Origin: Sulfurospirillum sp. UCH001
Lineage (GTDB): Bacteria > Campylobacterota > Campylobacteria > Campylobacterales > Sulfurospirillaceae
DNA: 64,000 nucleotides
Assembly (NCBI RefSeq): GCF_001548035.1
Contig: NZ_AP014723.1
Span: 1-64,000 of the forward strand
Direction: 5' to 3'
Below are positions 26,968-35,480 of the stretch, in pieces. The notes beneath the pieces are model-generated. The model was not told the origin of the DNA and ran no database searches. It saw only the letters and a list, made by a program, of their open reading frames with translations. The translations under genes and the position numbers were made by a program. The first letter of the stretch is position 1. Each line of letters begins with the position of its first letter.

Positions 26968-27579
26968 ATGCACGAACTAATAGAACAAATTAATTTCAAG
27001 CTTGAACAGCATGCAGTTTCAACGGTGCTAAAACAACTCGGTTATCATGTGATTTCAAAAGGAATATCCAAGTTGAATTCGTTGTTGAGATGTAGCACAC
27101 TGCAAACCTGGCTCGCCTCAGCACATTATGATTATGTACATACAAACAGAACATTTCTTGTGGTACTATGTGAGATTTTATCGATTGAAAAGCACTATTA
27201 TGAGCCTTTATTAAATGCCATACAACAGTTAGAAGCTATGAAAACACCCTATCTCTTCATGGAGACGTACTTTAAAAGGGTGAATGAACCACTCTTTGTA
27301 TTGGCATTAATGGATGCAAAGCGTCGTATGATGTTGCCCAAAGAAGCTTTTCTCAATCAATCGAAAGAAAGTATTGAAGCCTATGTGGCACACCATATCA
27401 AAGAGCATTATGCGATGACACAAGGCTATCTTGCAATGTGGGGGAAAATTCATCTTTATATCCTTTTCCATCCCGATGGGAAAAAGCATATTTTCAATAT
27501 CCATGGAAACTTATTGGCAGTGGAAACATACAGTGAAGAAAGCGAAGCATTTTTGAGACTTCATAACTACACTTTCTAA
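26968..27579 (+). CDS. Conserved-looking protein of unknown function
   Basis: A 203-residue soluble protein with no domain I recognise. It is rich in His, Tyr and Leu, and most of it looks helical (for example FLVVLCEILSIEKHYYEPLLNAIQQLEAM). No signal peptide or long membrane segment is seen. GGGAG at 26954-26958 lies 9 bases before the ATG. It is 31 bases after the sigma-like paralogue and 64 bases before tRNA-Ser, so it may be the last gene of the accessory block or the first chromosomal gene. Confidence 0.6.
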   Translation: MHELIEQINFKLEQHAVSTVLKQLGYHVISKGISKLNSLLRCSTLQTWLASAHYDYVHTNRTFLVVLCEILSIEKHYYEPLLNAIQQLEAMKTPYLFMETYFKRVNEPLFVLALMDAKRRMMLPKEAFLNQSKESIEAYVAHHIKEHYAMTQGYLAMWGKIHLYILFHPDGKKHIFNIHGNLLAVETYSEESEAFLRLHNYTF

Positions 27580-27643
27580 CTATTTTAGTGTAGTACAATC
27601 ACACTTTAAGCCATTTTTGACTAAAATCGCCTTCTACAAAAGT

Positions 27644-27731
27644 GGGCAGATGTCCGAGCGGTTGAAGGAGCACGCCTGGAACGCGTGTAAGGTGCAAGCC
27701 TTCGGGGGTTCGAATCCCCCTCTGTCCGCCA
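27644..27731 (+). tRNA. tRNA-Ser (anticodon GGA)
   Basis: An 88-nt class II tRNA: acceptor GGGCAGA (27644-27650) pairs with TCTGTCC (27721-27727) with one G-U pair, then discriminator G and encoded CCA. The anticodon stem CACGC/GCGTG encloses CTGGAAC with anticodon GGA (27678-27680), reading UCC and UCU. A long variable arm and the T-arm GGGGGTTCGAATCCCCC are present. The 3' end is duplicated in inverted orientation at 19280-19299. Confidence 0.96.
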
Positions 27732-27792
27732 CTTTTTCTTCACTAAAACTTACAAGGCAATAGCTACATAGAGTTACATTGTGTCTATTGCA

Positions 27793-29436
27793 CTACTTTA
27801 ATATTTGTTTGATGTAATCAGCAACACGGAATGCATTCGCATAAATAGTCCATGTGTAAGGAACACTTCCTCCTGTTGGCATAAAACTACCATCTGTTAC
27901 AAAAAGGTTAGAAATATCATGGCTTTGGCAATAACGATTAAGCACATGTTTTTTAGGGTTATCTCCAAAGCGGCATCCTCCTGCTTGAAGATTTTGAGAT
28001 GGTAACGGAGAGATTGTGTATGATATATTTTTGGCACCCATCTGCTCAAGTAGTCTTACAGCTTTTGTCGCTAAAAATTCTCCTACTCTGACATCTTCTG
28101 GATGAGCCCCTATTCGTATATTTGCAACTGGGATTCCATATTTATCTTTATATTTCTCATCAACGGATACAAAACAGTTATCATTAGGCATCCAATCATT
28201 AAATATTTCAAAATTAAGAACTCTTTTTGTTGTAAATGTTTGATAGATTTTATCTTGAAGCTTTTGTCCAAAGATTAATTTATCATTTTCCCATTTCAAG
28301 CTATTGGCACGTCGAATTGGATTAGAATGCTCAAATAAAAAATCAATCAATCCGCCTTTAAATTTTGGCGTGAAATACCAATCTTTTAAAGCACGATTCA
28401 CGAAAAGCCCTGATTGTAAAAGAACTTCTTGACTAAAATGGCTCAAATCAAATTCCCCAGACCCCATGCCTCCGCCTGAAAAGAGAAGATTTTTCCCAAC
28501 AGCTCCTGAAGAATTGGCTAACCCGTTCGGAAATGCTGCATTTTTGGAATTTAACAGCAAACGTGAACTCTCGACCGCTTGTGCTGCAAGGATAAAGAGC
28601 TTTGCTTTTATCTCTTTTTGAGTACCTTCTTTTGTAAGATAGAGTGCTTTCTTTACCTTTTGCGTATGATCTGTTTCCAATTTTACGACAAATGCATTTG
28701 CTATAATATGTAAATTCCCTGTGGCTAAAGCAGGCTGAATTAAAGCAGCTCTTGAGCTTCCTTTTGCACCACTTGAACATGCATAAGAACCGCAATAGTT
28801 AGAATAGTAACAGGGATTTCGATTCTCTTTAGATTCTGACAGAATAGCTCTTGGTGTCATGAAAGGGGTAAAATTTAAAGCTTTACATGCCGTGTCAAAT
28901 TTTTCAACAATTGGGTGTTCTGCCAAAGGAGGATATGGATATGTGTTAGTGCTTCTTGGTTCTTGATGAACATGTTCGGTAACATGCCCTGAAACACCAA
29001 CAATTTTTTCTACTAAATCATAGTAAGGTTCAATCTCTTCATAACTTATAGGCCAATCTTCAATGTTAGCTCCATCATACATGCCATAAATAGATTTCAA
29101 CTTAAAGTCATTTGGTTTCAAACGATGAAAAAAGCCACTCATAAAGTTGGAGGATCCTCCCAAAAGACTACCATTCCAAAAATTCCAATTATTTTCATAA
29201 GTAGGTGTTTTTATCCATTTTCCCTCTTCCAACGTTTCAATCGTATGGTATTCATCGCTTAGTTGTGGCGTAAAAATATTTCGTTTCGTATAAGCGATTT
29301 CATCCTTTGAAAAATCTTGTTCGCTATAAATATCGCCCTTTTCAAGAATAACCACTTTTTTTCCAGCATGCGAAAGTTCATAAGCAAGTGGCCCAGCTCC
29401 AGCTCCACTACCTATAATACAAATATCATAATTCAT
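27793..29436 (-). CDS. GMC-family FAD-dependent oxidoreductase (gluconate 2-dehydrogenase flavoprotein-like)
   Basis: A 547-residue flavoprotein with the FAD-binding dinucleotide fold at its N-terminus (IIGSGAGAGPLAYELSHAG, about 6-24, then ILEKGD) and the GMC C-terminal block (LFVTDGSFMPTGGSVPYTWTI, about 509-529). This matches the large subunit of membrane-bound sugar/polyol dehydrogenases. The upstream gene encodes the subunit-3-like partner and overlaps by four bases (ATGA), as in gluconate 2-dehydrogenase operons. No cytochrome c subunit is present, so the electron acceptor is unclear. No own signal peptide is seen; it could be exported together with the Tat-type partner. The substrate is unknown. 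Confidence 0.85.
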   Translation of the reverse strand: MNYDICIIGSGAGAGPLAYELSHAGKKVVILEKGDIYSEQDFSKDEIAYTKRNIFTPQLSDEYHTIETLEEGKWIKTPTYENNWNFWNGSLLGGSSNFMSGFFHRLKPNDFKLKSIYGMYDGANIEDWPISYEEIEPYYDLVEKIVGVSGHVTEHVHQEPRSTNTYPYPPLAEHPIVEKFDTACKALNFTPFMTPRAILSESKENRNPCYYSNYCGSYACSSGAKGSSRAALIQPALATGNLHIIANAFVVKLETDHTQKVKKALYLTKEGTQKEIKAKLFILAAQAVESSRLLLNSKNAAFPNGLANSSGAVGKNLLFSGGGMGSGEFDLSHFSQEVLLQSGLFVNRALKDWYFTPKFKGGLIDFLFEHSNPIRRANSLKWENDKLIFGQKLQDKIYQTFTTKRVLNFEIFNDWMPNDNCFVSVDEKYKDKYGIPVANIRIGAHPEDVRVGEFLATKAVRLLEQMGAKNISYTISPLPSQNLQAGGCRFGDNPKKHVLNRYCQSHDISNLFVTDGSFMPTGGSVPYTWTIYANAFRVADYIKQILK

Positions 29437-29930
29437 ATTTTTCTTCCATATTTATTTATGGGACGAGGATTTCCCGTGGTATGCAAGGTTGAAGTCCACC
29501 CTAACTCATGAGTATTTCCTCCATATATAGGGTCACTAAACATAGCTTCAATCGTATAATAAATAAGTTTTGATAACCATTTTTCTAAGAAATCACTTTC
29601 AGTTGCTATTTCTAAAATTTTATTTTTAGATTCAGTGTCTTTATGCGAGAAATCTGGAAAATTTTGATGAAACATAGAAGCTCCTTTTATTAGGAAGTCT
29701 AAATCATTTGCATCAAAATACTCAGATGAACAGTTCGATACCAAATAAAAAAGTGCGTTGATATCTTGTGCAGATGGCATGTGTTCAGTTTTGGGTAATA
29801 AAGTGTCTTGAACACTTGCAATAGTTTTCCATGCATGCGTAGGAATTTCTTTAGCTTGCATATTGATTCTCAAAAATACAGGTGATGTAGCAATAAGTGC
29901 TATAAAGGTTCGTCTCTTCATACCGAACAT
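29433..29930 (-). CDS. Gluconate 2-dehydrogenase subunit 3-like protein with Tat-type signal
   Basis: The 165-residue protein begins MFGMKRRTFIALIATSPVFL, a twin-arginine signal-like sequence (KRRTFIA) followed by a hydrophobic stretch. The rest matches the small third subunit of gluconate 2-dehydrogenase-type enzymes (for example WKTIASVQDTLLPKTEHMPSA and FSDPIYGGNTHELGW). In these enzymes it carries or guides the flavoprotein across the membrane. It overlaps the GMC gene start by four bases. The start could be the first Met or Met4. It is divergent from the HvfA-like gene. Confidence 0.82.
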   Translation of the reverse strand: MFGMKRRTFIALIATSPVFLRINMQAKEIPTHAWKTIASVQDTLLPKTEHMPSAQDINALFYLVSNCSSEYFDANDLDFLIKGASMFHQNFPDFSHKDTESKNKILEIATESDFLEKWLSKLIYYTIEAMFSDPIYGGNTHELGWTSTLHTTGNPRPINKYGRKI

Positions 29931-30033
29931 TCTAACACACTCTTGTAAAACGTTTGTGTAATAAAACTACATAATCACTACACAAAAAATCATTATACTT
30001 TCACTATCCAAAACCCAATAAAAGGAGATTTTC

Positions 30034-30270
30034 ATGAAAGTATTTTCTGGAGTTAAGCCTCTTGTAGCATTATTAGTAGCTACAATGTTTGTAAGTGGTG
30101 CTATGGCAGCTGATGGTAAATGTGGAGGTGACATGAACTCTACTAAAGACTCAAAAGAGATGAAAAAACCTGCTGATGCAAAGTGTGGTGGTGATAAGAT
30201 GTCTGCTGATGCGAAAAAACCTGCTGATGCAAAATGTGGTGCTGCTAAGTGCGGTGGAGAAAAAAAATAA
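30034..30270 (+). CDS. HvfA-like exported Cys-rich peptide
   Basis: A 78-residue low-complexity protein: a signal peptide (1-25, ending AMA) and a mature part built from KCGG-type units. The four cysteines are C30, C51, C68 and C73, and KKPADAKCG occurs twice (44-52, 61-69). This resembles HvfA/bufferin precursors, whose KCG cysteines are converted by MNIO enzymes into copper-binding oxazolone/thioamide groups. No MNIO (HvfB) or HvfC gene is in the window, so modification is unproven; the peptide might bind metal unmodified. AAAGGAG precedes the ATG. A DoxX gene follows after 6 bases, as in hvf operons. Confidence 0.7.
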   Translation: MKVFSGVKPLVALLVATMFVSGAMAADGKCGGDMNSTKDSKEMKKPADAKCGGDKMSADAKKPADAKCGAAKCGGEKK

Positions 30271-30276
30271 TTTAAA

Positions 30277-30687
30277 ATGAATATGGTTAATATTCAACAA
30301 TCGAGTATTTTGCTAGGTGTACGATTCGCATTGGCATATGGATTTTATGAACCAGCAATACGAAAACTAGAAGATATTCAATCAGTTGCCGATTGGTTTA
30401 GTACACTTGGTATACCATTATCTTCACCCATGGCTTATATCACGGTAGGTACTGAAACCTTAGGTATTATTTTGTTAACTTTGGGATTATTTACAAGGTG
30501 GATTTCATTACCCCTAAGTGTTATTATGATTGTTGCAATCATTACTGTACACCTGCCTAATGGTTTTAGTGCAGCAGATGGAGGTTATGAAATTCCTCTT
30601 TACTATCTAATTTTTCTTGGCATACTCAGTTCCTTTGGTGCGGGAAAAATCAGCTTAGATTACTTCTTTGCCGAAAGAAGGAAATAA
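30277..30687 (+). CDS. DoxX-family membrane protein (HvfD-like position)
   Basis: The 136-residue protein has about four hydrophobic segments and the DoxX fold pattern: LLGVRFALAYGFYEPAIRKL at the N-terminus, VGTETLGIILLTLGLFTRW, then HLPNGFSAADGGYEIPLYYL. DoxX proteins recur next to HvfA-type or DUF2282-type peptides and in oxidative stress loci. It is 6 bases after the HvfA-like gene, so one transcript is likely. The 11-bp inverted repeat after it could terminate that transcript or control the next operon. Confidence 0.82.
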   Translation: MNMVNIQQSSILLGVRFALAYGFYEPAIRKLEDIQSVADWFSTLGIPLSSPMAYITVGTETLGIILLTLGLFTRWISLPLSVIMIVAIITVHLPNGFSAADGGYEIPLYYLIFLGILSSFGAGKISLDYFFAERRK

Positions 30688-30695
30688 ACTTCATC

Positions 30696-30725
30696 TATAC
30701 CATAGCTTCTTGAGGCTATGGTATA
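30696..30725. promoter_or_regulatory. Perfect 11-bp inverted repeat overlapping the -10 of the two-component operon
   Basis: TATACCATAGC (30696-30706) is the exact reverse complement of GCTATGGTATA (30715-30725), with an 8-base spacer. The right arm runs into TATAAT at 30722-30727, a strong -10 box 26 bases before the response regulator start. It could be an operator for autoregulation or a weak terminator of the doxX transcript. Confidence 0.6.
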
Positions 30726-30752
30726 ATTGGTACAATAACCAAAGGGTATTTG

Positions 30753-31409
30753 ATGAAAATTTTATTACTAGAAGATGATCCTATTTTATCTGATATTCTG
30801 CTTTGTCATTTGAATAAACATATGCATCAAACAACTCATTTCAATGATGGACAACTTGCTTGTAATACACTAAACGATCAAAAATTTGACCTTTTGATTC
30901 TTGACATTAATGTTCCAAAATTAAGTGGTATCGACCTTCTTAAAGAAATTCGTACCTATCAAAACAATACTCCTGCCATTGTTATAACTGCATTTCAAGA
31001 TACCGCTCATTTAAAAAAAAGTTTTGAAAATGGGTGTGATGACTATATTAAAAAACCATTTGATCTTGAAGAGCTTGATTTAAGAATTAAAAATATTCAA
31101 AAACGGTTTCATATTGTCAATGAAGAAGCTATAAAATTAGACGATAATATTTTGCTAATCGTTTCTAAAAATCGCTTGTTTGTAGATGAAATATCCTACA
31201 CACTCACGCGTAAAGAGTGTAAAATTTTACTTTATCTGTGTAATCAAAAAGGGAAAGTCATTTCTTCAGAAGAACTCATCCAAAATTTATGGGATTACCA
31301 TGAAATGCCCAGTGAAGCTACCATTAGAGTCTATATTAAAAATTTACGCAATATTTTAGGCAAAGAAAAAATTCAAACCGTTAGAGGGAATGGATATATT
31401 TTTGAATAG
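30753..31409 (+). CDS. OmpR-family response regulator
   Basis: The 218-residue protein has a receiver domain (acidic pocket EDD near 7-9, phospho-acceptor D51 in LDINVPKLSG, K101 in IKKPFD) and a C-terminal winged helix ending [12 protein letters not shown], typical of OmpR/PhoB regulators. ATG 30753 follows AAAGGG (30741-30746); an in-frame TTG lies one codon earlier. The kinase gene overlaps its 3' end by 20 bases. The pair sits between the HvfA/DoxX genes and msrP, so it may sense periplasmic oxidant or copper, as E. coli HprRS does next to msrPQ. That role is inference. Confidence 0.92.
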   Translation: MKILLLEDDPILSDILLCHLNKHMHQTTHFNDGQLACNTLNDQKFDLLILDINVPKLSGIDLLKEIRTYQNNTPAIVITAFQDTAHLKKSFENGCDDYIKKPFDLEELDLRIKNIQKRFHIVNEEAIKLDDNILLIVSKNRLFVDEISYTLTRKECKILLYLCNQKGKVISSEELIQNLWDYHEMPSEATIRVYIKNLRNILGKEKIQTVRGNGYIFE

Positions 31410-32538
31410 AGAAGAACTTAAAGCATTATTGGGATTTTTAATCATTTATACATCTTCAGCACTTATTCTCATGATTATTATTGCCATTTTATATCACAAT
31501 AATGAAACAAATAAAATTCACGAAAAACGTACGATGGAAATTAAAACTGTCATCATGAGCTACGAGAAAGAGCTTATGCAAGCAGAAATGGATAAAGTAC
31601 CTTATGAATTTCATCCACCAAAAGACTTTTTTAATGTCGTATTGCTAGATAAGGGGAAAAAACCTCTTTTTTCAAATGTAAATAGTCAAATTTCTGATTT
31701 GGATACTGCGCGTTACACTTTTCACGAGCTATCAAGTCCTATCAATGAAGTCGCCTATATTGTTGTCGATGAAAAAAAGAGTGAACAAGAAATATTCAAA
31801 TTAAATTTTATTATTGCCTTAAGTATTTTGATATCTTCTATTTTTGTTGGTATTGAGGGTTATTTTTTAAGTCGATTTTTGCTTAAGCCTGTTCATTCGC
31901 GTATTGACAAACTCAATAAATTCATCAAAGATAGTTCACATGAACTCAATACTCCTATAGCTGCTTTGATGATGAGCGTCTCAAATCTCAAACAAAGTTC
32001 TTTTCCAGATAGGCGCGTTATTAATCATATTTCTATTAGTACGAAACTCATTTCGCAGATTTACAATAGCTTAAGTTATATTGCTTTTAACGATATTGAC
32101 GAAGTATTTGAAGAATCATTTGATCTTGCTCTTTTAATTCAAGAAAGCGTTAGCTACTTCAACGAGATAGCCGCAACAAAAGAAAATACGATTACTGCGC
32201 AACTTCAAACAACATTTATTCATATAGATAAGTCTCGTATTCAAAAAGTCATTCATAATCTTTTATCAAATGCTATCAAATACAGTTATCCTAAAACAAC
32301 CATTTCCGTTAAACTTTCTGAGCATCTTTTAACGGTTACCAATAAGGGTATAGGCATTAGCGAAGAAAATAAAAAAAACATTTTCAAGCGTTTTGAACGA
32401 AGGAGTACTACTGTTGGAGGTTTCGGAATAGGATTGGACATTGTTAATTCTGTGTGTGAAATGTATCACATTAAAGTTTGGATTGAATCTATTCCAAATA
32501 AGGAAACGACCTTTTATTTGCAGTTTCCTAACGTATAA
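31390..32538 (+). CDS. Sensor histidine kinase
   Basis: A 382-residue membrane kinase with two membrane segments (about 12-34 and 137-159) around a periplasmic domain of about 100 residues. A HisKA dimerisation domain (H-box [12 protein letters not shown], about 178) follows, then the ATPase domain with N-box [18 protein letters not shown] and GFGIGLDI. The ATG overlaps the regulator gene by 20 bases; an in-frame TTG at 31402 is an alternative start. It precedes msrP by 20 bases, so regulator, kinase and msrP appear to form one operon. The periplasmic domain has no cysteine, so sensing by thiol oxidation is unlikely; methionines are present. Confidence 0.9.
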   Translation: MDIFLNREELKALLGFLIIYTSSALILMIIIAILYHNNETNKIHEKRTMEIKTVIMSYEKELMQAEMDKVPYEFHPPKDFFNVVLLDKGKKPLFSNVNSQISDLDTARYTFHELSSPINEVAYIVVDEKKSEQEIFKLNFIIALSILISSIFVGIEGYFLSRFLLKPVHSRIDKLNKFIKDSSHELNTPIAALMMSVSNLKQSSFPDRRVINHISISTKLISQIYNSLSYIAFNDIDEVFEESFDLALLIQESVSYFNEIAATKENTITAQLQTTFIHIDKSRIQKVIHNLLSNAIKYSYPKTTISVKLSEHLLTVTNKGIGISEENKKNIFKRFERRSTTVGGFGIGLDIVNSVCEMYHIKVWIESIPNKETTFYLQFPNV

Positions 32539-32558
32539 ATACTTATATAGGTACTATT

Positions 32559-33494
32559 ATGAAGATTTCACGTATTGCTAATATCACCCCTGAAGCTCTT
32601 TTTGAAGCACGTCGCTATTTTTTAAAATTAGGTGCGGGCGCACTGGTGAGCAGTAGTGCCATTTCCAACCTTTTAGCAGACCTACCACAAGAAGCGAATC
32701 TAAACTATACCCCTGATGCAAACCCGCAGAAACTCACCCTTAACACGTTTGAGCAAGCCAGTAACTATGTCAACTTTTACGAGTTTTCTACGGACAAAGG
32801 TGCCCCCGTCAAACTCTCCCAAAAGATGAAGACTAACCCTTGGAATGTTCGCTTAGGCGGTGAGATAAAAACCGCACAATCTCTTGATGTGGAAGAGTTC
32901 ATCGCCAAGTTTGGACTTGAAGAGCGCATCTATCGTTTTCGCTGTGTCGAGGGTTGGTCGATGGTTGTACCTTGGATAGGCTTTCCTCTTTATAAACTCT
33001 TAGATTATCTTGAGCCAAACAGCAACGCCAAGTACGTGAAGTTTACCACACGCTACGACCCTGCGATGTTTCCAGACCAAGCCAAAGGCATCTTCTCAGC
33101 CATCAAATACCCCTATGTTGAAGGCTTACGCATGGATGAAGCACGCCATCCTCTTACGTTCATCGCTGTTGGCATGTATGGCAAGCGACTACTTCCTCAA
33201 AATGGCGCACCCATTCGTCTTGTTGTACCGTGGAAATATGGCTTTAAGTCTATCAAGTCGCTCGAGCTCATTGAGTGCGTTGAAAAAGAGCCACTCAACA
33301 CATGGCAAGAACAAAACCCCAAAGAATACGGCTTTTATGCTAATGTCAATCCGCAAGTTGACCACCCAAGATGGACACAAGCCAAAGAGCGCTTACTCGG
33401 CAAACTCACGAAACAAGATACCTTGATGTTCAATGGGTACGAAAAAGAGGTCGCCTCACTGTATGCAGGCATGGACTTAAGGAAATTCTTTTGA
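32559..33494 (+). CDS. msrP: Protein-methionine-sulfoxide reductase catalytic subunit MsrP
   Basis: MsrP is a periplasmic molybdopterin enzyme that repairs oxidised methionine in envelope proteins after damage by HOCl and other oxidants. The 311-residue protein has a Tat signal ([19 protein letters not shown] at 18-19), the Mo-binding cysteine C129 in [15 protein letters not shown], and long identity with E. coli MsrP, including [27 protein letters not shown] and [16 protein letters not shown]. The membrane cytochrome partner MsrQ is not encoded next to it. Codon use is richer in G and C than the neighbours, which may reflect separate origin or high expression. Confidence 0.95.
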   Translation: MKISRIANITPEALFEARRYFLKLGAGALVSSSAISNLLADLPQEANLNYTPDANPQKLTLNTFEQASNYVNFYEFSTDKGAPVKLSQKMKTNPWNVRLGGEIKTAQSLDVEEFIAKFGLEERIYRFRCVEGWSMVVPWIGFPLYKLLDYLEPNSNAKYVKFTTRYDPAMFPDQAKGIFSAIKYPYVEGLRMDEARHPLTFIAVGMYGKRLLPQNGAPIRLVVPWKYGFKSIKSLELIECVEKEPLNTWQEQNPKEYGFYANVNPQVDHPRWTQAKERLLGKLTKQDTLMFNGYEKEVASLYAGMDLRKFF

Positions 33495-33805
33495 AATTCT
33501 TGCTTCATCATGATAAATTTATTGATTACTATAGATACTTTCACAACAGCGCTAATTGATGAGATTATTAATCATCACCTCCAATAATTTTTCTATGCTA
33601 ACCTTGTGCTAATAAAATTTTCCATATATAGCTTGTTATGTAGAGTATTGGATGATAATTCAGTTAAATGAAGAAGGTATATGGCGAGATATGTGAAGAT
33701 GTGTCGTGATGGCACATCGCCTGTTCCAGGCGACTGGATTAAACCACTCTCCCATCTGCCCATTTTGGATAGGACTGGAAGTATAACGATTTTGTGCTTA
33801 TTGGA
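33495..33805. other. Intergenic stretch after msrP
   Basis: About 310 bases with no convincing gene apart from the small open frame listed separately. The first half is AT-rich and featureless. The second half is richer in G and C (the segment around 33705-33775), unlike the surrounding spacer, and may be remnant coding DNA. Confidence 0.5.
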
Positions 33806-33812
33806 GGATTAA
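33681..33812 (+). CDS. Possible 43-residue small protein or gene remnant
   Basis: The frame encodes MARYVKMCRDGTSPVPGDWI followed by KPLSHLPILDRTGSITILCLLED. AAGAAGG lies just upstream (33671-33677) but only 3 bases before the ATG. Composition differs from the adjacent spacer, with GC-rich codons. It overlaps the hairpin at 33806-33837. It could be a short gene or the debris of a larger one. I recognise no family. Confidence 0.25.
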   Translation: MARYVKMCRDGTSPVPGDWIKPLSHLPILDRTGSITILCLLED

Positions 33813-33837
33813 TGGCTTTTGCTAGAGCCACTAATCC
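33806..33837. terminator. Hairpin between msrP region and the chemoreceptor gene
   Basis: GGATTAATGGCT (33806-33817) pairs with AGCCACTAATCC (33826-33837) with one mismatch and an 8-base loop. It lies 8 bases past the chemoreceptor stop and could terminate both convergent transcripts, although the T-runs are weak. Confidence 0.5.
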
Positions 33838-33844
33838 TTTCCTC

Positions 33845-34921
33845 TTAAGATTTTCGTATCGCTTTGAAGCCTTCTATCAGTTTTTCAAAGCCTACTTTAC
33901 TGGAATGTTCTACATTTCTAAAGGTTTGGACACCATCGTGTGGATTTCCATTATTGGCAAAAATATCAATGGCTTTTTTGAGACCTTCATGCACTTTCAC
34001 ATGATGTTCACTTACTTCATTGACAACACTTGGGTTTAGTCTTTGGCTAACGTTCGAGAACCATTTTCCAAAGCGGCAAGCGGTGTGCCCTAAAATGTCG
34101 GACTGTTTGCGTGCTAAAGCAGCGTTATAGCCTCTGAGTTTGAGTAAGATATGGTCGATTTTTCCATTGCTTACAGAGATTTCATTGGTGACATTGTCAC
34201 ACTTGTTGGTGATGCTGGTTGAGTTAGCAAGCATTGCCTGGATTTCATTTGAAAAAGTGCCAAGTGTTGACATAGAGTTTTGTGACTCTTTTTGGAATGT
34301 CTCACTGGTGTCTGCCATCGAATTGGTATTTTGTTTTAGAATGCTGATGTTAGATTCCACTTCTAGGGTTGCTTTTTGTGTGCGTTCAGCAAGCTTTCGC
34401 ACTTCATCCGCAACAACGGCAAAACCTCGTCCATGTTCTCCTGCACGTGCTGCTTCGATAGCCGCATTGAGTGCTAAAAGATTGGTTTGGTCAGAAATGT
34501 CTTTAATCAGATTGATGATGTCACTAATAGCTGAAACACTGCTGGAGAGATTTTCAACATCGTGTGTAAACTTTTGAGTGAGTTCTTGGATTTTTTCCAA
34601 AGAAGTGATGATCTCTTTTGTCTGATTTTCAACATTTTGACCTCTTTGCATAGAGCTACTGTTAAGTGTATTGATCTCGTTGAGCATGGTTAATCCCTCT
34701 TCGACAGTATATTGCAAAAAGTTCATTCCATCTTCGTAGCTGTTTAGAAGAATACTGAGTAATTCTTCTTTGGTTTGATCTATAGACGTTTCTTGAGACT
34801 CTTGTGTTATGCGTAGGTTTGTATTTTGAAGTTCTTCATTGTAGTCTTTGAGCTTTTGTAATTCATGTTTAAGTGCTTGATTTTCACTTTCTAGCTCTGC
34901 TATACGTTTTCCGCCAAACAT
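33845..34921 (-). CDS. Cytoplasmic chemoreceptor with C-terminal CZB domain (TlpD-like)
   Basis: A 358-residue methyl-accepting protein without membrane segments. The N-terminus is a coiled coil (1-50), the signalling tip is [20 protein letters not shown] with [16 protein letters not shown] (about 144-180), and the C-terminus carries a CZB zinc-binding domain: HTACRFGKW (H279, C282) with further candidate ligands H257, H306/H307 and H311. This is the architecture of Helicobacter pylori TlpD, which responds to reactive oxygen species and HOCl through the zinc-bound cysteine. Its position beside msrP, which repairs HOCl damage, fits an oxidant-taxis role. That role is inferred. Confidence 0.88.
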   Translation of the reverse strand: MFGGKRIAELESENQALKHELQKLKDYNEELQNTNLRITQESQETSIDQTKEELLSILLNSYEDGMNFLQYTVEEGLTMLNEINTLNSSSMQRGQNVENQTKEIITSLEKIQELTQKFTHDVENLSSSVSAISDIINLIKDISDQTNLLALNAAIEAARAGEHGRGFAVVADEVRKLAERTQKATLEVESNISILKQNTNSMADTSETFQKESQNSMSTLGTFSNEIQAMLANSTSITNKCDNVTNEISVSNGKIDHILLKLRGYNAALARKQSDILGHTACRFGKWFSNVSQRLNPSVVNEVSEHHVKVHEGLKKAIDIFANNGNPHDGVQTFRNVEHSSKVGFEKLIEGFKAIRKS

Positions 34922-35002
34922 AGTTTCTCCTCGGGATTAAGTATGTAAAATTATAACAAACGAAGCGTGACATTTACGTTGTAATTTTTTAGAATTTTAA
35001 GA

Positions 35003-35479
35003 TTAGTAGTACCCTACGCAAATGCCATTTGAGAGGTTGATTTTCTTCTCAAAGGGAGAAGGTCCAAAATATTTACATTTTTCGATGTAGATATGGTATT
35101 TGTACTCGAGTTTTAAATCATCGTAAAATTTTTTGAGATTAACCAGTTTTACATCGCATACATCGATGATTTCAAGCATTTTATAAATGCAGGAGTTGTT
35201 GTGTTCTATAAGGTGTGAGGGAGCAAGACCTGTGTATTTGCAAAAGGCTTGAGATTGGACCATGCCTGTAAGATCGGTACACTCTTTGATGACCTCTTTG
35301 TACTTAGGGATGATGCTCTCTTTACGTAAAAAAACGACACGAGCATCATCAAATTTTGCGGCTTCGACATTTTTCCAATAACGGTATGCATTGGAAGAAA
35401 TCCCCGCAAGAAGGCTAAACTCTTTGTTTAAAACATAGTTGTTTAGCCAATGATTATGCGTCAGGATTTCCATCTGCAT
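35003..35479 (-). CDS. Protein of unknown function downstream of the AAE transporter
   Basis: A 158-residue soluble protein with no family I recognise. The N-terminal part (LLAGISSNAYRYWKNVEAAKFD) could be a helix-turn-helix-like segment, since it resembles regulator-type recognition of start sites, but this is weak. Cysteines are scattered (C86-type, ECTD, AFCKY, SCIYK, DVCDV, KCKYF). It begins one base after the transporter stop on the same strand, so the two genes are cotranscribed. The gene product might regulate or assist the transporter. The start could be Met1 or Met3. Confidence 0.65.
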   Translation of the reverse strand: MQMEILTHNHWLNNYVLNKEFSLLAGISSNAYRYWKNVEAAKFDDARVVFLRKESIIPKYKEVIKECTDLTGMVQSQAFCKYTGLAPSHLIEHNNSCIYKMLEIIDVCDVKLVNLKKFYDDLKLEYKYHIYIEKCKYFGPSPFEKKINLSNGICVGYY

Positions 35480-35480
35480 A

